Assembly (NCBI GenBank): GCA_964573255.1
Contig: CAZNJB010000016.1
Location: 9,656-73,655 of the forward strand
Reading direction: 5' to 3'
DNA from: CAYNUJ01 sp964573255
GTDB lineage: Bacteria; Bacteroidota; Ignavibacteria; Ignavibacteriales; Melioribacteraceae
Length of the DNA stretch: 64,000 nt
In this document: positions 33,560 through 43,512 of the stretch, in pieces
Numbering within the stretch: position 1 is the stretch's first letter
Layout of the letters: every line of letters starts with the position of its first letter
Made by a program: the position numbers and the translations under genes
The notes under the pieces: model-generated
Database searches by the model: none
Seen by the model: the letters and a program-made list of their open reading frames with translations, nothing else
Told to the model about the DNA's origin: nothing

Positions 33560-35383
33560 TTATTTCTCCAGACCTTTATACATATCTTCAATCAGATTTC
33601 TGTAACGTTCCTCAATAACCTTTCGTTTCAATTTCAACGATGGAGTCATTTCACCCGTTTCAATTGCGAATGGTTTTTCGAGAAGAGTAAATCTTCTAAC
33701 ACGTTCATAGTTGGCAAGTCTCTTTTGGAATTTGGAAAATTCTTTTTCCATCATATCATAAATTTGCTTCATTTCGATCAATTCCTTTTCGTCGTTATAA
33801 GGAATTCTATGAGCATCGGCGTATTCCTTCAATGCTTCGAAATCGGGAACGACCAAAGCAGTGAGGAACATTCTTCTATCGCCAATAAGAATAAATTGAT
33901 CGATATATTTACTTGCCAGGAACATATTTTCTATAGGAGTAGGAGCTATATATTTACCGCCGGAAGTTTTGAACAGATGTTTTTTCCTGTCTGTAATTAT
34001 CAGAAATCCTTCCGCATCAAATACACCTATATCGCCGGTATGGAGCCAACCGTCTTTTAATACTTCTTCCGTTTCTTTTTTCTTTTTGAAATAACCTTTC
34101 ATAATATTCGGACCGTGAGCCAGAATTTCACCGTCCTTAGCAATTTTAATTTCCACGCCGGGGAAGGGTTTACCGACGGTTCCGAATTTATAATCATCCA
34201 ATCTATTACAAGCAAGAACAGGAGAACTTTCAGTAAGACCGTAGCCTTCAATAATTTGAATACCAACGCTCTTAAAGAATTCTCCCAAATTACGGGATAA
34301 AGCAGCACCTCCGGAAATAAAGAAACGAAGTCTGCCACCGAATTTCTGGCGCAATTTTGAATAAACTAATTTATCAGCCAATTTTCTTTTGAGAGTTAAA
34401 GAAATCGGTATCGAATCACCGCTGCGGGCAAGGTTCTCATATTCCCTGCCAATTTCTAAAGCCCAATTGAATATTTTTTGTTTCTTTTCAGGCTGAGATT
34501 CAACATTTCTTACAATTCTGCTATGCATTCTTTCGAATAACCGCGGAACGGCAGTCATAACGGTTGGTTTTACTTCCAATAAATTAGTGGAAATTTTCTC
34601 TATACCTTCCGCATAAGCAATTGTTGCACCGCAAGCAAAGGCAGTGTAATAACCTGCCATCCTTTCGAATATATGACACAACGGCAGGAAGGACAAGAAC
34701 AAATCCTTTTCCGTCATTTCGAAACATTTATGCGCAGCGTTCACATTTGATATTACATTGTAATGTGTAAGCATCACGCCTTTGGGCTCGCCGGTTGTAC
34801 CGGAAGTATAAATTATTGTGGCTAGAGCATCCTTGTCGGCAATCTTCAAATTGTCTTTAAATAAATTCGGATTCTCTTTCTGATATTCTTTCCCTTTTGC
34901 TTGAACCTGGGAAAAAGTATAAACATTATCGTACTCACTTAAATCTTCTTCGTTCATTACAACGATGAATTTTAAGTAGTGCAATTTATCTTTAACTTTA
35001 AGAACCTTATTCAGATGAAATTTATTGGAAACGATTACTCCAACAGATTCAGAATCGTTTAAAATATATTGAATTGTATCGGCTGTGGATATTGGATAAA
35101 GCGGAACATTAATACCACCGATTCCAATAATAGCCATATCAGAATAAACCCACTCCGGTCTGTTCTCCCCAATTATTGCAACTTTATCATCCCTTTTAAC
35201 GCCCAGTGATAGTAAACCAAAAGCAAATGATTCGGTCTGCTCATAAACCTCTTTATAACCTATATCTTGATATTTGCCATTGACTTTTTGCATTAAGCAT
35301 GGCTTGGATTGTTTAGGACCGAAATCATTCATTACGAAATCAAATAGTTCTGGTATTGTAGAAAACTCTTTTAATCCGGGCAT
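33560..35383 (-). CDS. fadD: Long-chain fatty-acid--CoA ligase
   Basis: 607 residues of the AMP-forming (ANL) superfamily. The phosphate loop TIIYTSGTTGEPKGVMLTH (about 191-209), GYGLTESSPVL (about 385), the TGD motif in WLHTGDIGVFD and the RKKHLFKTSGGKYIAP hinge region are present. The sequence type matches FadD15-like long-chain enzymes. It activates fatty acids with ATP and CoA at the inner face of the membrane. It starts after AGGAGA and ends at a clear terminator, so it is probably a single-gene unit. Confidence 0.93.
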   Translation of the reverse strand: MPGLKEFSTIPELFDFVMNDFGPKQSKPCLMQKVNGKYQDIGYKEVYEQTESFAFGLLSLGVKRDDKVAIIGENRPEWVYSDMAIIGIGGINVPLYPISTADTIQYILNDSESVGVIVSNKFHLNKVLKVKDKLHYLKFIVVMNEEDLSEYDNVYTFSQVQAKGKEYQKENPNLFKDNLKIADKDALATIIYTSGTTGEPKGVMLTHYNVISNVNAAHKCFEMTEKDLFLSFLPLCHIFERMAGYYTAFACGATIAYAEGIEKISTNLLEVKPTVMTAVPRLFERMHSRIVRNVESQPEKKQKIFNWALEIGREYENLARSGDSIPISLTLKRKLADKLVYSKLRQKFGGRLRFFISGGAALSRNLGEFFKSVGIQIIEGYGLTESSPVLACNRLDDYKFGTVGKPFPGVEIKIAKDGEILAHGPNIMKGYFKKKKETEEVLKDGWLHTGDIGVFDAEGFLIITDRKKHLFKTSGGKYIAPTPIENMFLASKYIDQFILIGDRRMFLTALVVPDFEALKEYADAHRIPYNDEKELIEMKQIYDMMEKEFSKFQKRLANYERVRRFTLLEKPFAIETGEMTPSLKLKRKVIEERYRNLIEDMYKGLEK

Positions 35384-35724
35384 ATGTATCTCCTATTTTA
35401 TTCTTGAATTCAATTTAACTTTCATTCAAAAAAAATGCAAGTTGTTTTTCATCTATATTATTTTAAAACAATCCCCTAAAAAAACGCTAATACAGGCTCC
35501 AATCGCCCAAAACAGACCAATGATGGGCATATATAAATAAAACGTGATTTCTCATTTTGCTAATTTGTGAAACTTTCTTATAAAAATCTCAATTAAATAA
35601 GGATTTTCGATTTTTAGTTCATTAATAAAGACAATTACTTAATAAATACAGAACAATTCATGATTTACAATTTCAAGAATTATTGTTTTTTCCTTATACT
35701 TGCACTTTCAATTTAAAGGTATTG
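35384..35724. other. 341-base divergent intergenic region
   Basis: AT-rich gap between two divergent genes, so it must contain both promoters. I see no repeat, hairpin or RNA gene that I can defend. The plus-strand gene is preceded by AAAGG seven bases before its ATG. Confidence 0.5.
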
Positions 35725-36339
35725 ATGAAGTATATCAGACAACTTTACGATTGGGTTTTGCATTGGGCTGATACGCCCTACGGACCGGCGGCGCTTTTCG
35801 TTTTAGCGTTTGCCGAATCATCTTTTTTTCCCATACCTCCCGATGCATTATTAATTGCTTTGGTTTTGGGTTCGCAGTCGAAAGCCTTTAAGTTTGCAAC
35901 TACCGCAACACTCGCTTCGGTTATGGGAGCGTTAGTCGGTTATGCAATCGGTTATTTTATTTGGTGGCAAAGTCCAAACGAATTCTCTTCGGTGGCAAAT
36001 TTCTTTTTTGCAAATGTTCCCGGTTTCACTCATCAATTATTCGATAAAGTAAAACACCTTTACGATGAATGGAATTTTTGGATAATCTTTACAGCCGGAT
36101 TCACACCGATTCCATATAAAGTTTTTACGATTTCCGGAGGAGCGTTTCAAATAAGTTTGCCAATGTTCATACTGGCTTCCATAATTAGCCGTGCAAGCAG
36201 GTTTTTCCTCGTCGCTTTTCTAATTTGGAAATTCGGGGAACAGATAAAAGGCTTTATCGATAAGTACTTCAACGCGTTAGCTATTTTGTTTACCATTCTG
36301 TTAATTGGCGGATTCGCTGCCATTAAATACTTGTTTTAG
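35725..36339 (+). CDS. DedA/YqaA-type VTT-domain membrane protein
   Basis: 204 residues from the ATG at 35725, chosen for its AAAGG ribosome site rather than a start 14 codons earlier. The protein has about five hydrophobic segments. Family marks are FVLAFAESSFFPIPPDALLIALVLG (about 27-51) and FTAGFTPIPYKVFTISGGAF (about 127-146), the paired re-entrant loops with a conserved Pro and Gly-rich turn. DedA/VTT proteins are lipid scramblase-like membrane proteins; for YqaA-type members the substrate is not settled. It stands alone on the plus strand. Confidence 0.88.
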   Translation: MKYIRQLYDWVLHWADTPYGPAALFVLAFAESSFFPIPPDALLIALVLGSQSKAFKFATTATLASVMGALVGYAIGYFIWWQSPNEFSSVANFFFANVPGFTHQLFDKVKHLYDEWNFWIIFTAGFTPIPYKVFTISGGAFQISLPMFILASIISRASRFFLVAFLIWKFGEQIKGFIDKYFNALAILFTILLIGGFAAIKYLF

Positions 36340-37083
36340 ATAGAACACGGATTACACTGATTGCACAGATTTACACGGATGACTACTTTAACGGCGAATA
36401 CAAAAATAATTTAGAATTGAAAATTTAACATTAAAAATTCACAACCGTCATCCATCCCAAATTGCATTTTCAGTCAGTCATTCATACTACTCTATTAACA
36501 TTCAATTTAAGTACGGATATTAATAATAAATAGAACAACGCAAGAAGTAACTTTTGCAATGAATTATTATCCGAGAAAAGCATTTCGTACTTACCCTGCT
36601 TTGAAGTGTTTGTAATTGTTTTAATAGATAAGGCTATTAATTACAATTTGAGAAAAAAACATTTATTTTGGTTACTATTGTATGTAATAACCTGTTAACT
36701 CAGTAATTAGTTTGAATCCCTTTAGATAATAAGGTTTAACAAAAATTTAAATTTTATCATTTCCAATTATATTGCAGCTATCTTTTCTCTCATTCATCCA
36801 TTAAGTGTATTGCATTAGAACAATTGTTCTTCTGCAATTGCTTTGTCATTCCGAGTTACAACCCGTAACACCCTGTTTCTATTTACACCATCTATTTTTT
36901 TAGATAAAATGTAAAACTCGAAAAATCAACTTGCACAAACCGAATTGTAAAATTGTTTTACTTTTTTTCGGCTTAGCCGCTTTTTATGAGATAAAAGTGG
37001 TGATAAAATAATCCGCACATATCACAATATATCAGTGCTCATCAGCGTCCCATCATCCCCTCCCCAATTTCCAATCAACCATA
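36340..37083. other. About 740-base non-coding region between convergent genes
   Basis: No open frame of useful length, no tRNA and no RNA fold that I can support. It contains two short stretches that look like dispersed intergenic repeats (near 36345-36382 and 37031-37054) and a 14-bp palindrome AGAACAATTGTTCT at 36817-36830. The size is unusual for this compact genome. Confidence 0.5.
36345..36382 (+). repeat. Intergenic repeat made of ACACGGAT-like units
   Basis: The stretch contains two ACACGGAT copies enclosing TTACACTGATTGCACAGATT, that is, imperfect repeats of a unit of about 12 bases. Similar strings recur between genes in related genomes as I recall. At 37031-37054 a related pattern ATCAGTGCTCATCAGCGTCC occurs in the same gap. 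Function unknown. Confidence 0.4.
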
Positions 37084-37110
37084 AAAAAAAGCCGGGCTTT
37101 CACCCGGCTT
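37084..37110 (-). terminator. Rho-independent terminator of the transketolase gene
   Basis: On the minus strand AAGCCGGG-TGAAAG-CCCGGCTT followed by a run of T. The stem is eight pairs and GC-rich. It lies about 50 bases after the tkt stop. Confidence 0.88.
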
Positions 37111-37159
37111 CTTCTCGCTTTTAATTTCTAGTTTTCTAGTTTCTTCTCTCTAGTCTAAA

Positions 37160-39127
37160 TTATTTCAGCTTATCGATAATCGCTTCAGCTGTGATACCAT
37201 ATTTTTCGTACAATATTTTGTATGGCGCCGAAGCCCCGAATTTTTCGATACTTACAACATCAGTAGCGTATTTATGCCATCCGTGGGATACTCCCGCTTC
37301 AATTGCTATTCGTTTATCAACACTCGAAGGGAGTACCGAATTTTTATATTCGTCCGATTGCATTTCGAACAATTCGAAACTGGGCATACTAACCACCCTT
37401 ATTCCTTTGCCTTCGGCTTCCAATTTTTCCGCGGCATCCAAAGCAATTTCAACTTCCGAGCCAGTAGCAATTATAATTGCATCAATATTTCCGGTAGCTT
37501 CCTTCAATATGTAAGCGCCATTTAATGCTCCTTCTGCAGATGCATATTTGTTTCTATCGATCACAGTTAATTTTTGACGAGTCAGAATTAATGCAGTCGG
37601 AGATTTATCGTTACGCAGGGCTGCTTTCCAAGCATAAATGGTTTCGTTTGCATCAGCCGGACGAATAACTACTAATCCCGGAATGGCTCTTAATGAACTT
37701 AAATGCTCAATAGGTTGATGAGTGGGACCGTCCTCTCCCAATCCGATACTATCGTGAGTAAAAACGTATATAGGACGTAAATGAGATAACGAGGCAAGAC
37801 GTATTGCCGGACGGAGATAATCCGAAAAGACTAAGAATGTTCCGCCAAAAGGAATCAATCCGCCGTAATAACAAATGCCGTTCATAATGCTCGCCATTCC
37901 GTGCTCACGAATTCCGAAATGGAAATTTCTTCCCCCGTAATTCTCCGGTGAAAAGTCCACATCACTTTTTATATAAGTATTATTGGAAGGAGCTAAATCT
38001 GCTGAGCCCCCAATCAATTGCGGTACTTTACCCGCAATGGAATTTATTACCGCTCCGCTTGCCGAACGGGTTGCAACAGCTTCTCCGTAATTTGTAAATT
38101 CATCTACATCCACTTCGATAGCACCGCCGTCAAACATCTTTTTAAGCAACTCGGCGTCTTCGGGATATTTATTAGAATATTCTTCGAATAATTTTTCCCA
38201 TTCTTCAAAAACTTTTGCGCCTTTCTTTTTTACTTCGGCAAAGTGCTCTGCAACTTCATTCGGAACGTAAAAATCTTCCTCGTAATTCCATCCGAGATTT
38301 TCTTTTGTTAATTTTATTTCTTCAACTCCTAAAGGAGCGCCGTGTACACCGGCAGTATCTTGTTTATTGGGGCTACCGTAGCCGATGTGAGTATCGGTAA
38401 TAATAATAGATGGTTTGCCCGTTTCTGCTTTCGCATTCTCAACAGCGTTCCTCAATTGATCAAAATCGTTTACATCGGTAACGTGCTGAACGTGCCAACC
38501 GTAGGCTTCAAATCTTTTGGCTACGTCTTCACTCATCGCTAAATCCAATGAACCGTCTATCGTGATATGATTATTGTCATAAAAGACAATCAAACTATCC
38601 AATTTATTGTGCCCCGCAAAAGAACAAGTCTCATGCGTTACACCTTCCATCAAATCACCGTCCGAAGCAATGACGTAAATGAAATGGTCTATCAATTTTA
38701 TATCGTCTTTATTGAATTTGGCAGCAAGATATTTTTGCGCAACAGCCATGCCTATTGCATTTGAAAGTCCTTGCCCCAGAGGACCGGTAGTGGTTTCCAC
38801 ACCTTCAGTCAACCCGAACTCAGGATGCCCCGGTGTAATACTTCCATACTGCCGGAAATTTTTCAAATCATCGAGAGATACATTATATCCCGAAAGATGC
38901 AGTAAAGAATAGAGGAGCATACTTCCGTGTCCCGCCGAAAGTACGAAACGATCTCGGTTAAGCCACTTCGGCTGGGCGGGATTGTGGTTCATAATTTCTT
39001 TATATAAAAGATATCCGATAGGCGCACACCCCATCGGCATACCCGGGTGACCTGAGTTTGCTTTTTGTACTCCATCAATCGCTAAAAATCGTATTGTATT
39101 AACGCTCAATTGTTCAATAGAAGACAT
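37160..39127 (-). CDS. tkt: Transketolase
   Basis: 655 residues, normal length. It transfers two-carbon units in the pentose phosphate pathway with thiamine diphosphate. Marks are ANSGHPGMPMGCAP near the start (about 22-35), the ThDP motif ASDGDLMEGVTHE with a later YDNNHITIDG, and the second-domain signature FVFTHDSIGLGEDGPTHQPIEHL split around 455-475. The C-terminal domain is complete. It begins after AGGAG and has its own terminator. The small gene upstream runs in the same direction. Confidence 0.97.
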   Translation of the reverse strand: MSSIEQLSVNTIRFLAIDGVQKANSGHPGMPMGCAPIGYLLYKEIMNHNPAQPKWLNRDRFVLSAGHGSMLLYSLLHLSGYNVSLDDLKNFRQYGSITPGHPEFGLTEGVETTTGPLGQGLSNAIGMAVAQKYLAAKFNKDDIKLIDHFIYVIASDGDLMEGVTHETCSFAGHNKLDSLIVFYDNNHITIDGSLDLAMSEDVAKRFEAYGWHVQHVTDVNDFDQLRNAVENAKAETGKPSIIITDTHIGYGSPNKQDTAGVHGAPLGVEEIKLTKENLGWNYEEDFYVPNEVAEHFAEVKKKGAKVFEEWEKLFEEYSNKYPEDAELLKKMFDGGAIEVDVDEFTNYGEAVATRSASGAVINSIAGKVPQLIGGSADLAPSNNTYIKSDVDFSPENYGGRNFHFGIREHGMASIMNGICYYGGLIPFGGTFLVFSDYLRPAIRLASLSHLRPIYVFTHDSIGLGEDGPTHQPIEHLSSLRAIPGLVVIRPADANETIYAWKAALRNDKSPTALILTRQKLTVIDRNKYASAEGALNGAYILKEATGNIDAIIIATGSEVEIALDAAEKLEAEGKGIRVVSMPSFELFEMQSDEYKNSVLPSSVDKRIAIEAGVSHGWHKYATDVVSIEKFGASAPYKILYEKYGITAEAIIDKLK

Positions 39128-39137
39128 TCTCTCACTC

Positions 39138-39482
39138 CTAAAATAATTTGTTCATAATGATTTTTCCGTCAACTACCGGAGTAACGCAAATCAAAGGATT
39201 GTCCGGCAGATCGAACGCTTGGAAGATGCCTCCGTATAATTCTTTTTGCATTCCGCGTTCTTCTAATTTTGCAAATTTATTGTAAGTCATATAAGAACCG
39301 GACGGACTTACTGGAGCGGCAAATTCTTCCGCATCCATAAAATCCGTTTGAACTTGAGATTGAAGGAATTCAATCTTTTCCCTATCCGTTCCCGCAGTGG
39401 AATATGACTTTGCTCTAAACTTTGTAACTCTTCCGTCTTGAATTATTACAAAGATATTAAGTATTGTTTCCAGATTGTTCAA
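39138..39482 (-). CDS. Hypothetical protein upstream of transketolase
   Basis: 114 codons with a TTG start that overlaps the preceding membrane protein gene by 26 bases. The next ATG is 48 codons in, so the TTG is the best candidate. No signal peptide or membrane helix; a mixed alpha/beta composition with LPDNPLICVTPVVDGKIIMNKLF at the end. It is not a family I recognise. It ends 10 bases before the transketolase start, suggesting shared transcription. Confidence 0.5.
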   Translation of the reverse strand: MNNLETILNIFVIIQDGRVTKFRAKSYSTAGTDREKIEFLQSQVQTDFMDAEEFAAPVSPSGSYMTYNKFAKLEERGMQKELYGGIFQAFDLPDNPLICVTPVVDGKIIMNKLF

Positions 39483-40149
39483 CTTTTTCTTCTTTTTCGG
39501 TTCTATTAGTTATAATAAAATATGCAACTGCTAAAGCTAAAATAACTGCTTGTTTACACATTAAGCTTTCAATTGCGGTTCTGTACTCTTCGAACAACAT
39601 TCTTGCTGTAAAAGCCGGAACGAATGTTAAATAAAATCCAAACATTAAAGATAATGATAATTTCTTTTTAAGTTTTGTTTTTAATCCTTTATGACGTACA
39701 GCCAAAATTATTAAAGTTGCTAAAATTGGGATATAATAGATTATTCCATATATATATCCGAGCGGATAGTTATAAATAGCATAAAGCACAGTACACTTTG
39801 TAACGAAAAATTCTTCCAGGAGAAGCGGATAATAAACCACAAAGAACAAAGCAGGTAAATATATTACCGGTGTCCACTTGAAGTCCATTTCGTAAAATTG
39901 CAGAACCAAATAAAGCCCTAAGGGAGGTAAAAACGTTATTACCGCAAAAGCCGAATAAATAACCGCTTGACTATTAGCGCCCAAATAACATATAATAAAT
40001 TCAATTAATTGATACATCAAGAGAAGAAGAATGAGACGTATTGCCGTTTTGTTCACTTCATTCTTCTCTCCGAATATCAATACATTTATCAAAAGAACAA
40101 GTTCTATACAAGCAATAAACAACGAACCGAAACCAGCAAAATCTTCCAT
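39457..40149 (-). CDS. Seven-helix membrane protein of unknown function
   Basis: 230 residues with seven hydrophobic stretches (about 6-25, 37-56, 63-83, 95-112, 130-155, 168-188 and 198-214) and a short charged tail (TEKEEKVEQSGNN). The layout resembles the 7TM input domains of some histidine kinases, but no kinase part is attached. I know no function. It overlaps the next gene by 26 bases. Confidence 0.6.
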   Translation of the reverse strand: MEDFAGFGSLFIACIELVLLINVLIFGEKNEVNKTAIRLILLLLMYQLIEFIICYLGANSQAVIYSAFAVITFLPPLGLYLVLQFYEMDFKWTPVIYLPALFFVVYYPLLLEEFFVTKCTVLYAIYNYPLGYIYGIIYYIPILATLIILAVRHKGLKTKLKKKLSLSLMFGFYLTFVPAFTARMLFEEYRTAIESLMCKQAVILALAVAYFIITNRTEKEEKVEQSGNNT

Positions 40150-40331
40150 ACTTATTCCATATTTTGTTTAGTAAATATTCCGATAATCAATAATTGTTTC
40201 TTTATTCAATGTATTTATTTTTCTGCAATACTTCGAGAACAAAAAACGTTTTAATCTTCACAAAAAAATCTCAAAATCATCAGTGAAAATGACATTCTAA
40301 AAATTTTGATTTTCCAAGCAATCCGGCAGTA

Positions 40332-40634
40332 CTACTTTCTATTTATCTCAACAATATCAATTATGTTTCCCCACATGTGGTAATCCACCTGCACATCAGC
40401 ATACTTATAAAGAAACGAAACGTTTAAACTGTCCACACGAAATTCTTCGGGTAAATTTCGAGGATCGAGATGGCGGTTGTCATTGGTAATTATTCCGTAG
40501 AATCCGCCTTCTAAATTAATGTAGAGAACCATTCCTTCTGCATATTCAATACCACTTGATTCGTTCATTAAAATATCACAGCCTCCCGCTAAAATAATTA
40601 ACAGGAGGCTGAATAGTGTGAAATATCTCTTCAT
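40332..40634 (-). CDS. Small lipoprotein
   Basis: 100 residues from the ATG at 40634. The open frame reaches further back into fumC, but the signal peptide MKRYFTLFSLLLIILAGGC begins here and ends in a lipobox with Cys at 19. The mature part is short, probably beta-rich, and unrecognised. It begins two bases before the end of fumC, so it is likely made from the same message. Confidence 0.72.
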   Translation of the reverse strand: MKRYFTLFSLLLIILAGGCDILMNESSGIEYAEGMVLYINLEGGFYGIITNDNRHLDPRNLPEEFRVDSLNVSFLYKYADVQVDYHMWGNIIDIVEINRK

Positions 40635-40635
40635 T

Positions 40636-42027
40636 TTATTCTTTAGGTCCCAGCATGTTTTCAGGACGCACAAATTCGTCGAATTGTTCTTCGGTAAGAA
40701 TACCCAAATCAACCGCAGCCTGCTTCAAAGTAGTGTTCTCTGCAAAGGCTTTCTTCGCAATCTTAGCCGCATTGTCGTATCCTACGTGCGGATTCAACGC
40801 AGTTACGAGCATCAAAGAATTGTTAAGGAAGAAATCAATCTTATCTTTATTTGCTTGAATACCTACAACGGCTTTATCGGTAAAGCTTTCACAGGCGTCT
40901 GCAAGCAGACGAATAGACTGAAGCAGATTGTAAATCATTACCGGTTTGTAAACGTTTAATTCGAAATTACCGCTTGCACCCGCAAAATTAATTGTAGCGT
41001 CGTTGCCCATAACTTGAGTGCAAACCATAGTCATTGCTTCGGCTTGAGTCGGGTTAACTTTACCCGGCATAATTGAACTGCCCGGTTCATTTGCAGGCAA
41101 GGAAATTTCTCCTATACCGCAACGAGGACCGGAACCGAGCCAACGAATATCGTTTGCTATCTTCATTAAAGAAGCAGCCAAAGTTTTCATCACACCGCTG
41201 GCTTCAACAATTGCATCGTGTGCTGCCAGAGCCTCAAACTTGTTCGGAGCTGATTTGAATTCGAGTCCGGTAATTTCCGAAATTTTCTTCGCGGCTAATT
41301 CAGCAAAATCTTTATGAGTGTTTAAGCCCGTACCTACTGCCGTTCCGCCCAACGCCAATTCGGAAAGTCTCGGCAGGCATCCTTTTATTCTATCCAATCC
41401 GTTATCAAGCTGCTGAACGTATCCGCTGAATTCCTGACCCAAAGTCAGCGGTACTGCATCCATTAAATGCGTTCTGCCTATTTTAATAATATCCTTGAAC
41501 TCCTCTGCCTTTTCGGCTAAAGCATCGCGCAGCTTTTTAACCATTGGGATTAATCTTCTGTTAATTTCCTCTACGGCGGAAATGTGCATTGCAGTCGGGA
41601 ATGTATCATTGGAAGACTGTGCTTTATTCACATCATCATTGGGATGAATCGGCTTCTTGCTTCCCAATTCCCCACCGGCAATTTCAATAGCACGATTCGC
41701 AATCACTTCGTTTGTGTTCATATTGGTTTGTGTTCCGCTTCCAGTCTGCCATATTACCAAAGGGAAATGATCGTCAAGTTTTCCTTCAATAACTTCATCG
41801 GCAGCTTGAACGATTAAATCCGCTTTTTCCGCGGGAAGAACTCCCAATTCCTTATTAGCCAAAGCGGCTGCTTTTTTCAATATACCTAAAGCTCTAATCA
41901 ACTCTCTCGGCATTCTTTCATAACCGATCTTAAAATTCATCAACGATCTTGCGGTTTGCGCGCCGTAATATTTATCGGCGGGAACCTTAACTTCACCCAT
42001 GGTATCCGTTTCAATTCTGTATTCCAT
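40636..42027 (-). CDS. fumC: Fumarate hydratase class II
   Basis: 463 residues, cytoplasmic; hydrates fumarate to malate in the TCA cycle without an Fe-S cluster. Family motifs are in place: the N-terminal MGEVKVPADKYYGAQTARS, TGSGTQTNMNTNEV (about 95-108), the HPNDDVNKAQSSNDTFPTA block (about 130) and the signature GSSIMPGKVNPTQAE (about 317). The GSSxMPxKxN loop has the usual Ser-Ser. Aspartase and argininosuccinate lyase share the fold, but the flanking residues favour fumarase. Confidence 0.96.
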   Translation of the reverse strand: MEYRIETDTMGEVKVPADKYYGAQTARSLMNFKIGYERMPRELIRALGILKKAAALANKELGVLPAEKADLIVQAADEVIEGKLDDHFPLVIWQTGSGTQTNMNTNEVIANRAIEIAGGELGSKKPIHPNDDVNKAQSSNDTFPTAMHISAVEEINRRLIPMVKKLRDALAEKAEEFKDIIKIGRTHLMDAVPLTLGQEFSGYVQQLDNGLDRIKGCLPRLSELALGGTAVGTGLNTHKDFAELAAKKISEITGLEFKSAPNKFEALAAHDAIVEASGVMKTLAASLMKIANDIRWLGSGPRCGIGEISLPANEPGSSIMPGKVNPTQAEAMTMVCTQVMGNDATINFAGASGNFELNVYKPVMIYNLLQSIRLLADACESFTDKAVVGIQANKDKIDFFLNNSLMLVTALNPHVGYDNAAKIAKKAFAENTTLKQAAVDLGILTEEQFDEFVRPENMLGPKE

Positions 42028-42294
42028 TTTAATCTCCGAAATTAATTTTCTGTCGTAAAGAAAATTAAATTATATGCGGGTTAATATCAATTGGAAAAAG
42101 GGAATAAATGGAAGGATCTCAGCAAAAATCTAAAAAGATGTAATATTTACTGGGGTTAAACAATTTCTCCCTTCAAATATTTACAATTTAATATTTGAAT
42201 GAGGGCTATAGTATTTAATTATGAATATCAGTAAGAAGTGGTAATTACAAATTTTGTCAATGTTTTATTATCAAAAAGAAAAACGTTTTACTTA

Positions 42295-42804
42295 TTATAT
42301 TATTAAGCGAGAAAACAAAATAAAAAAAATGAAAATTATTGATACTAAAGCATAACTGATTTGAAGGATTTCAAATAAATACGGTTTATCTTCTTTGGAT
42401 ATGGTAAATCTTTCAAAACAAATTCTGTCTGTTAAAAAGCTAATCATAAGTGCCGAAATCGTATACGTTGCTACCATTAGCGCAAGAATTATTCCTGAAG
42501 ATACACTAAATAGAGCGAGCAAAATAAGTATTAAGAATGACAAATAAAGAGGTATAGAATCTAACCAATATCTCTTATTTCCATTTTGCTTATTTGCTTC
42601 CCCCATTTCCAAAATTTTATTTAGCTTATTTTGGATTGCGGGGGTATCCAAATCCGCATTATCAGGTAACCCCAATTTACTTTTTATCTCTTTTTTGATA
42701 AGAGCGAAATTCTCCGGATTCATTTCTCGATCTATTCTAAAATAGATATCAACCAGTTGGTATGCTGAATATTTCGAATAATCCGGTATATACTTCTTTC
42801 CCAT
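42295..42804 (-). CDS. Hypothetical membrane protein with charged N-terminal half
   Basis: 169 residues. Residues 1-75 are soluble with YSAYQLVDIYFRIDREMNPENFALIKKEIK, which looks like a short helical domain. Residues 85-169 form three hydrophobic helices. No family recognised. It lies between two other small genes on the same strand, with 46 bases to the next one upstream. Confidence 0.55.
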   Translation of the reverse strand: MGKKYIPDYSKYSAYQLVDIYFRIDREMNPENFALIKKEIKSKLGLPDNADLDTPAIQNKLNKILEMGEANKQNGNKRYWLDSIPLYLSFLILILLALFSVSSGIILALMVATYTISALMISFLTDRICFERFTISKEDKPYLFEILQISYALVSIIFIFFILFSRLII

Positions 42805-42850
42805 TATTGATAGTGTTATTATATATTAAAATAAACCACGTATAATTCTT

Positions 42851-43237
42851 CTATTGTAAGTATACAATCTTAATCTCGGCTCCGGCTTTTGCGGATGCGG
42901 ATTTAATACAATCCAAATATTGCTTTAAGTTTTCATCTTCCGAAACCTTCCTCGAGAAAAAGATAATATCTTTTACGCCAAGAGACTTCAACTGATCTGC
43001 AACTTTATTTGATAATTCGGGGACTTCCGAAGGCTGTAAAAGATGATCATAATACGGAATTGGAGCATTCGCCTCAAGAATTCCGTATTTTCCGGAAAGT
43101 ATTAAAAACTTAAACTCTAAACTCATTGCTGCAATGTAAACTGACTTTATTCGATGACTCCAATAGCGTTGAACGGCGGGCATTTCCCCATCCGCCCTAT
43201 CTTTTTTAGCAGAACAATAAGTGCAGAAAACGGTCAT
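42851..43237 (-). CDS. DUF6884-like small cytoplasmic protein
   Basis: 128 residues. Features are CTYCSAKK at 5-12, FLILSGKYGILEANAPIPYYDHLL (about 44-67) and a C-terminal Rossmann-like half. The 'LSxKYGLL.....PYD' pattern is the signature I associate with DUF6884, a family of unknown role sometimes found near phage or tRNA-modification genes. A good AAAGGGA ribosome site precedes the ATG. Confidence 0.6.
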   Translation of the reverse strand: MTVFCTYCSAKKDRADGEMPAVQRYWSHRIKSVYIAAMSLEFKFLILSGKYGILEANAPIPYYDHLLQPSEVPELSNKVADQLKSLGVKDIIFFSRKVSEDENLKQYLDCIKSASAKAGAEIKIVYLQ

Positions 43238-43512
43238 AGTAAATCCCTTTAGTTATATTCAATCGGTCAATTAATACTTCATTTAACATTAATTATTTCA
43301 ATAGAATGCTCATAGAATTTTCAATTCGTTTGAACAGATACCTTTTACCGGAGCTTTGAAATAAATCATTTTAATTCATTCTATTTTTAATTATAACCGG
43401 TGTTTAAATTAAATACCTCCAGTATTTAATTCAAATAACGCAATGCTTTCCACTATTAGGTAAACTTTATATGTTAATTATCAAAATAGTAATCGTATAG
43501 AGTTTATGTTTT

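Noticed and set aside
36700..36730. GTTTGAATCCC resembling a tRNA T-loop
   Set aside because: No acceptor stem, anticodon arm or D arm can be built around it.
36968..36992. CGGCTTAGCCG with flanking T runs as a terminator
   Set aside because: Stem of only four pairs with a three-base loop; too weak, and no gene ends nearby.
40579..40611. CAGCCTCC...GGAGGCTG inverted repeat as a terminator
   Set aside because: It lies within the signal-peptide codons of the lipoprotein gene, has a 17-base loop and no T run.
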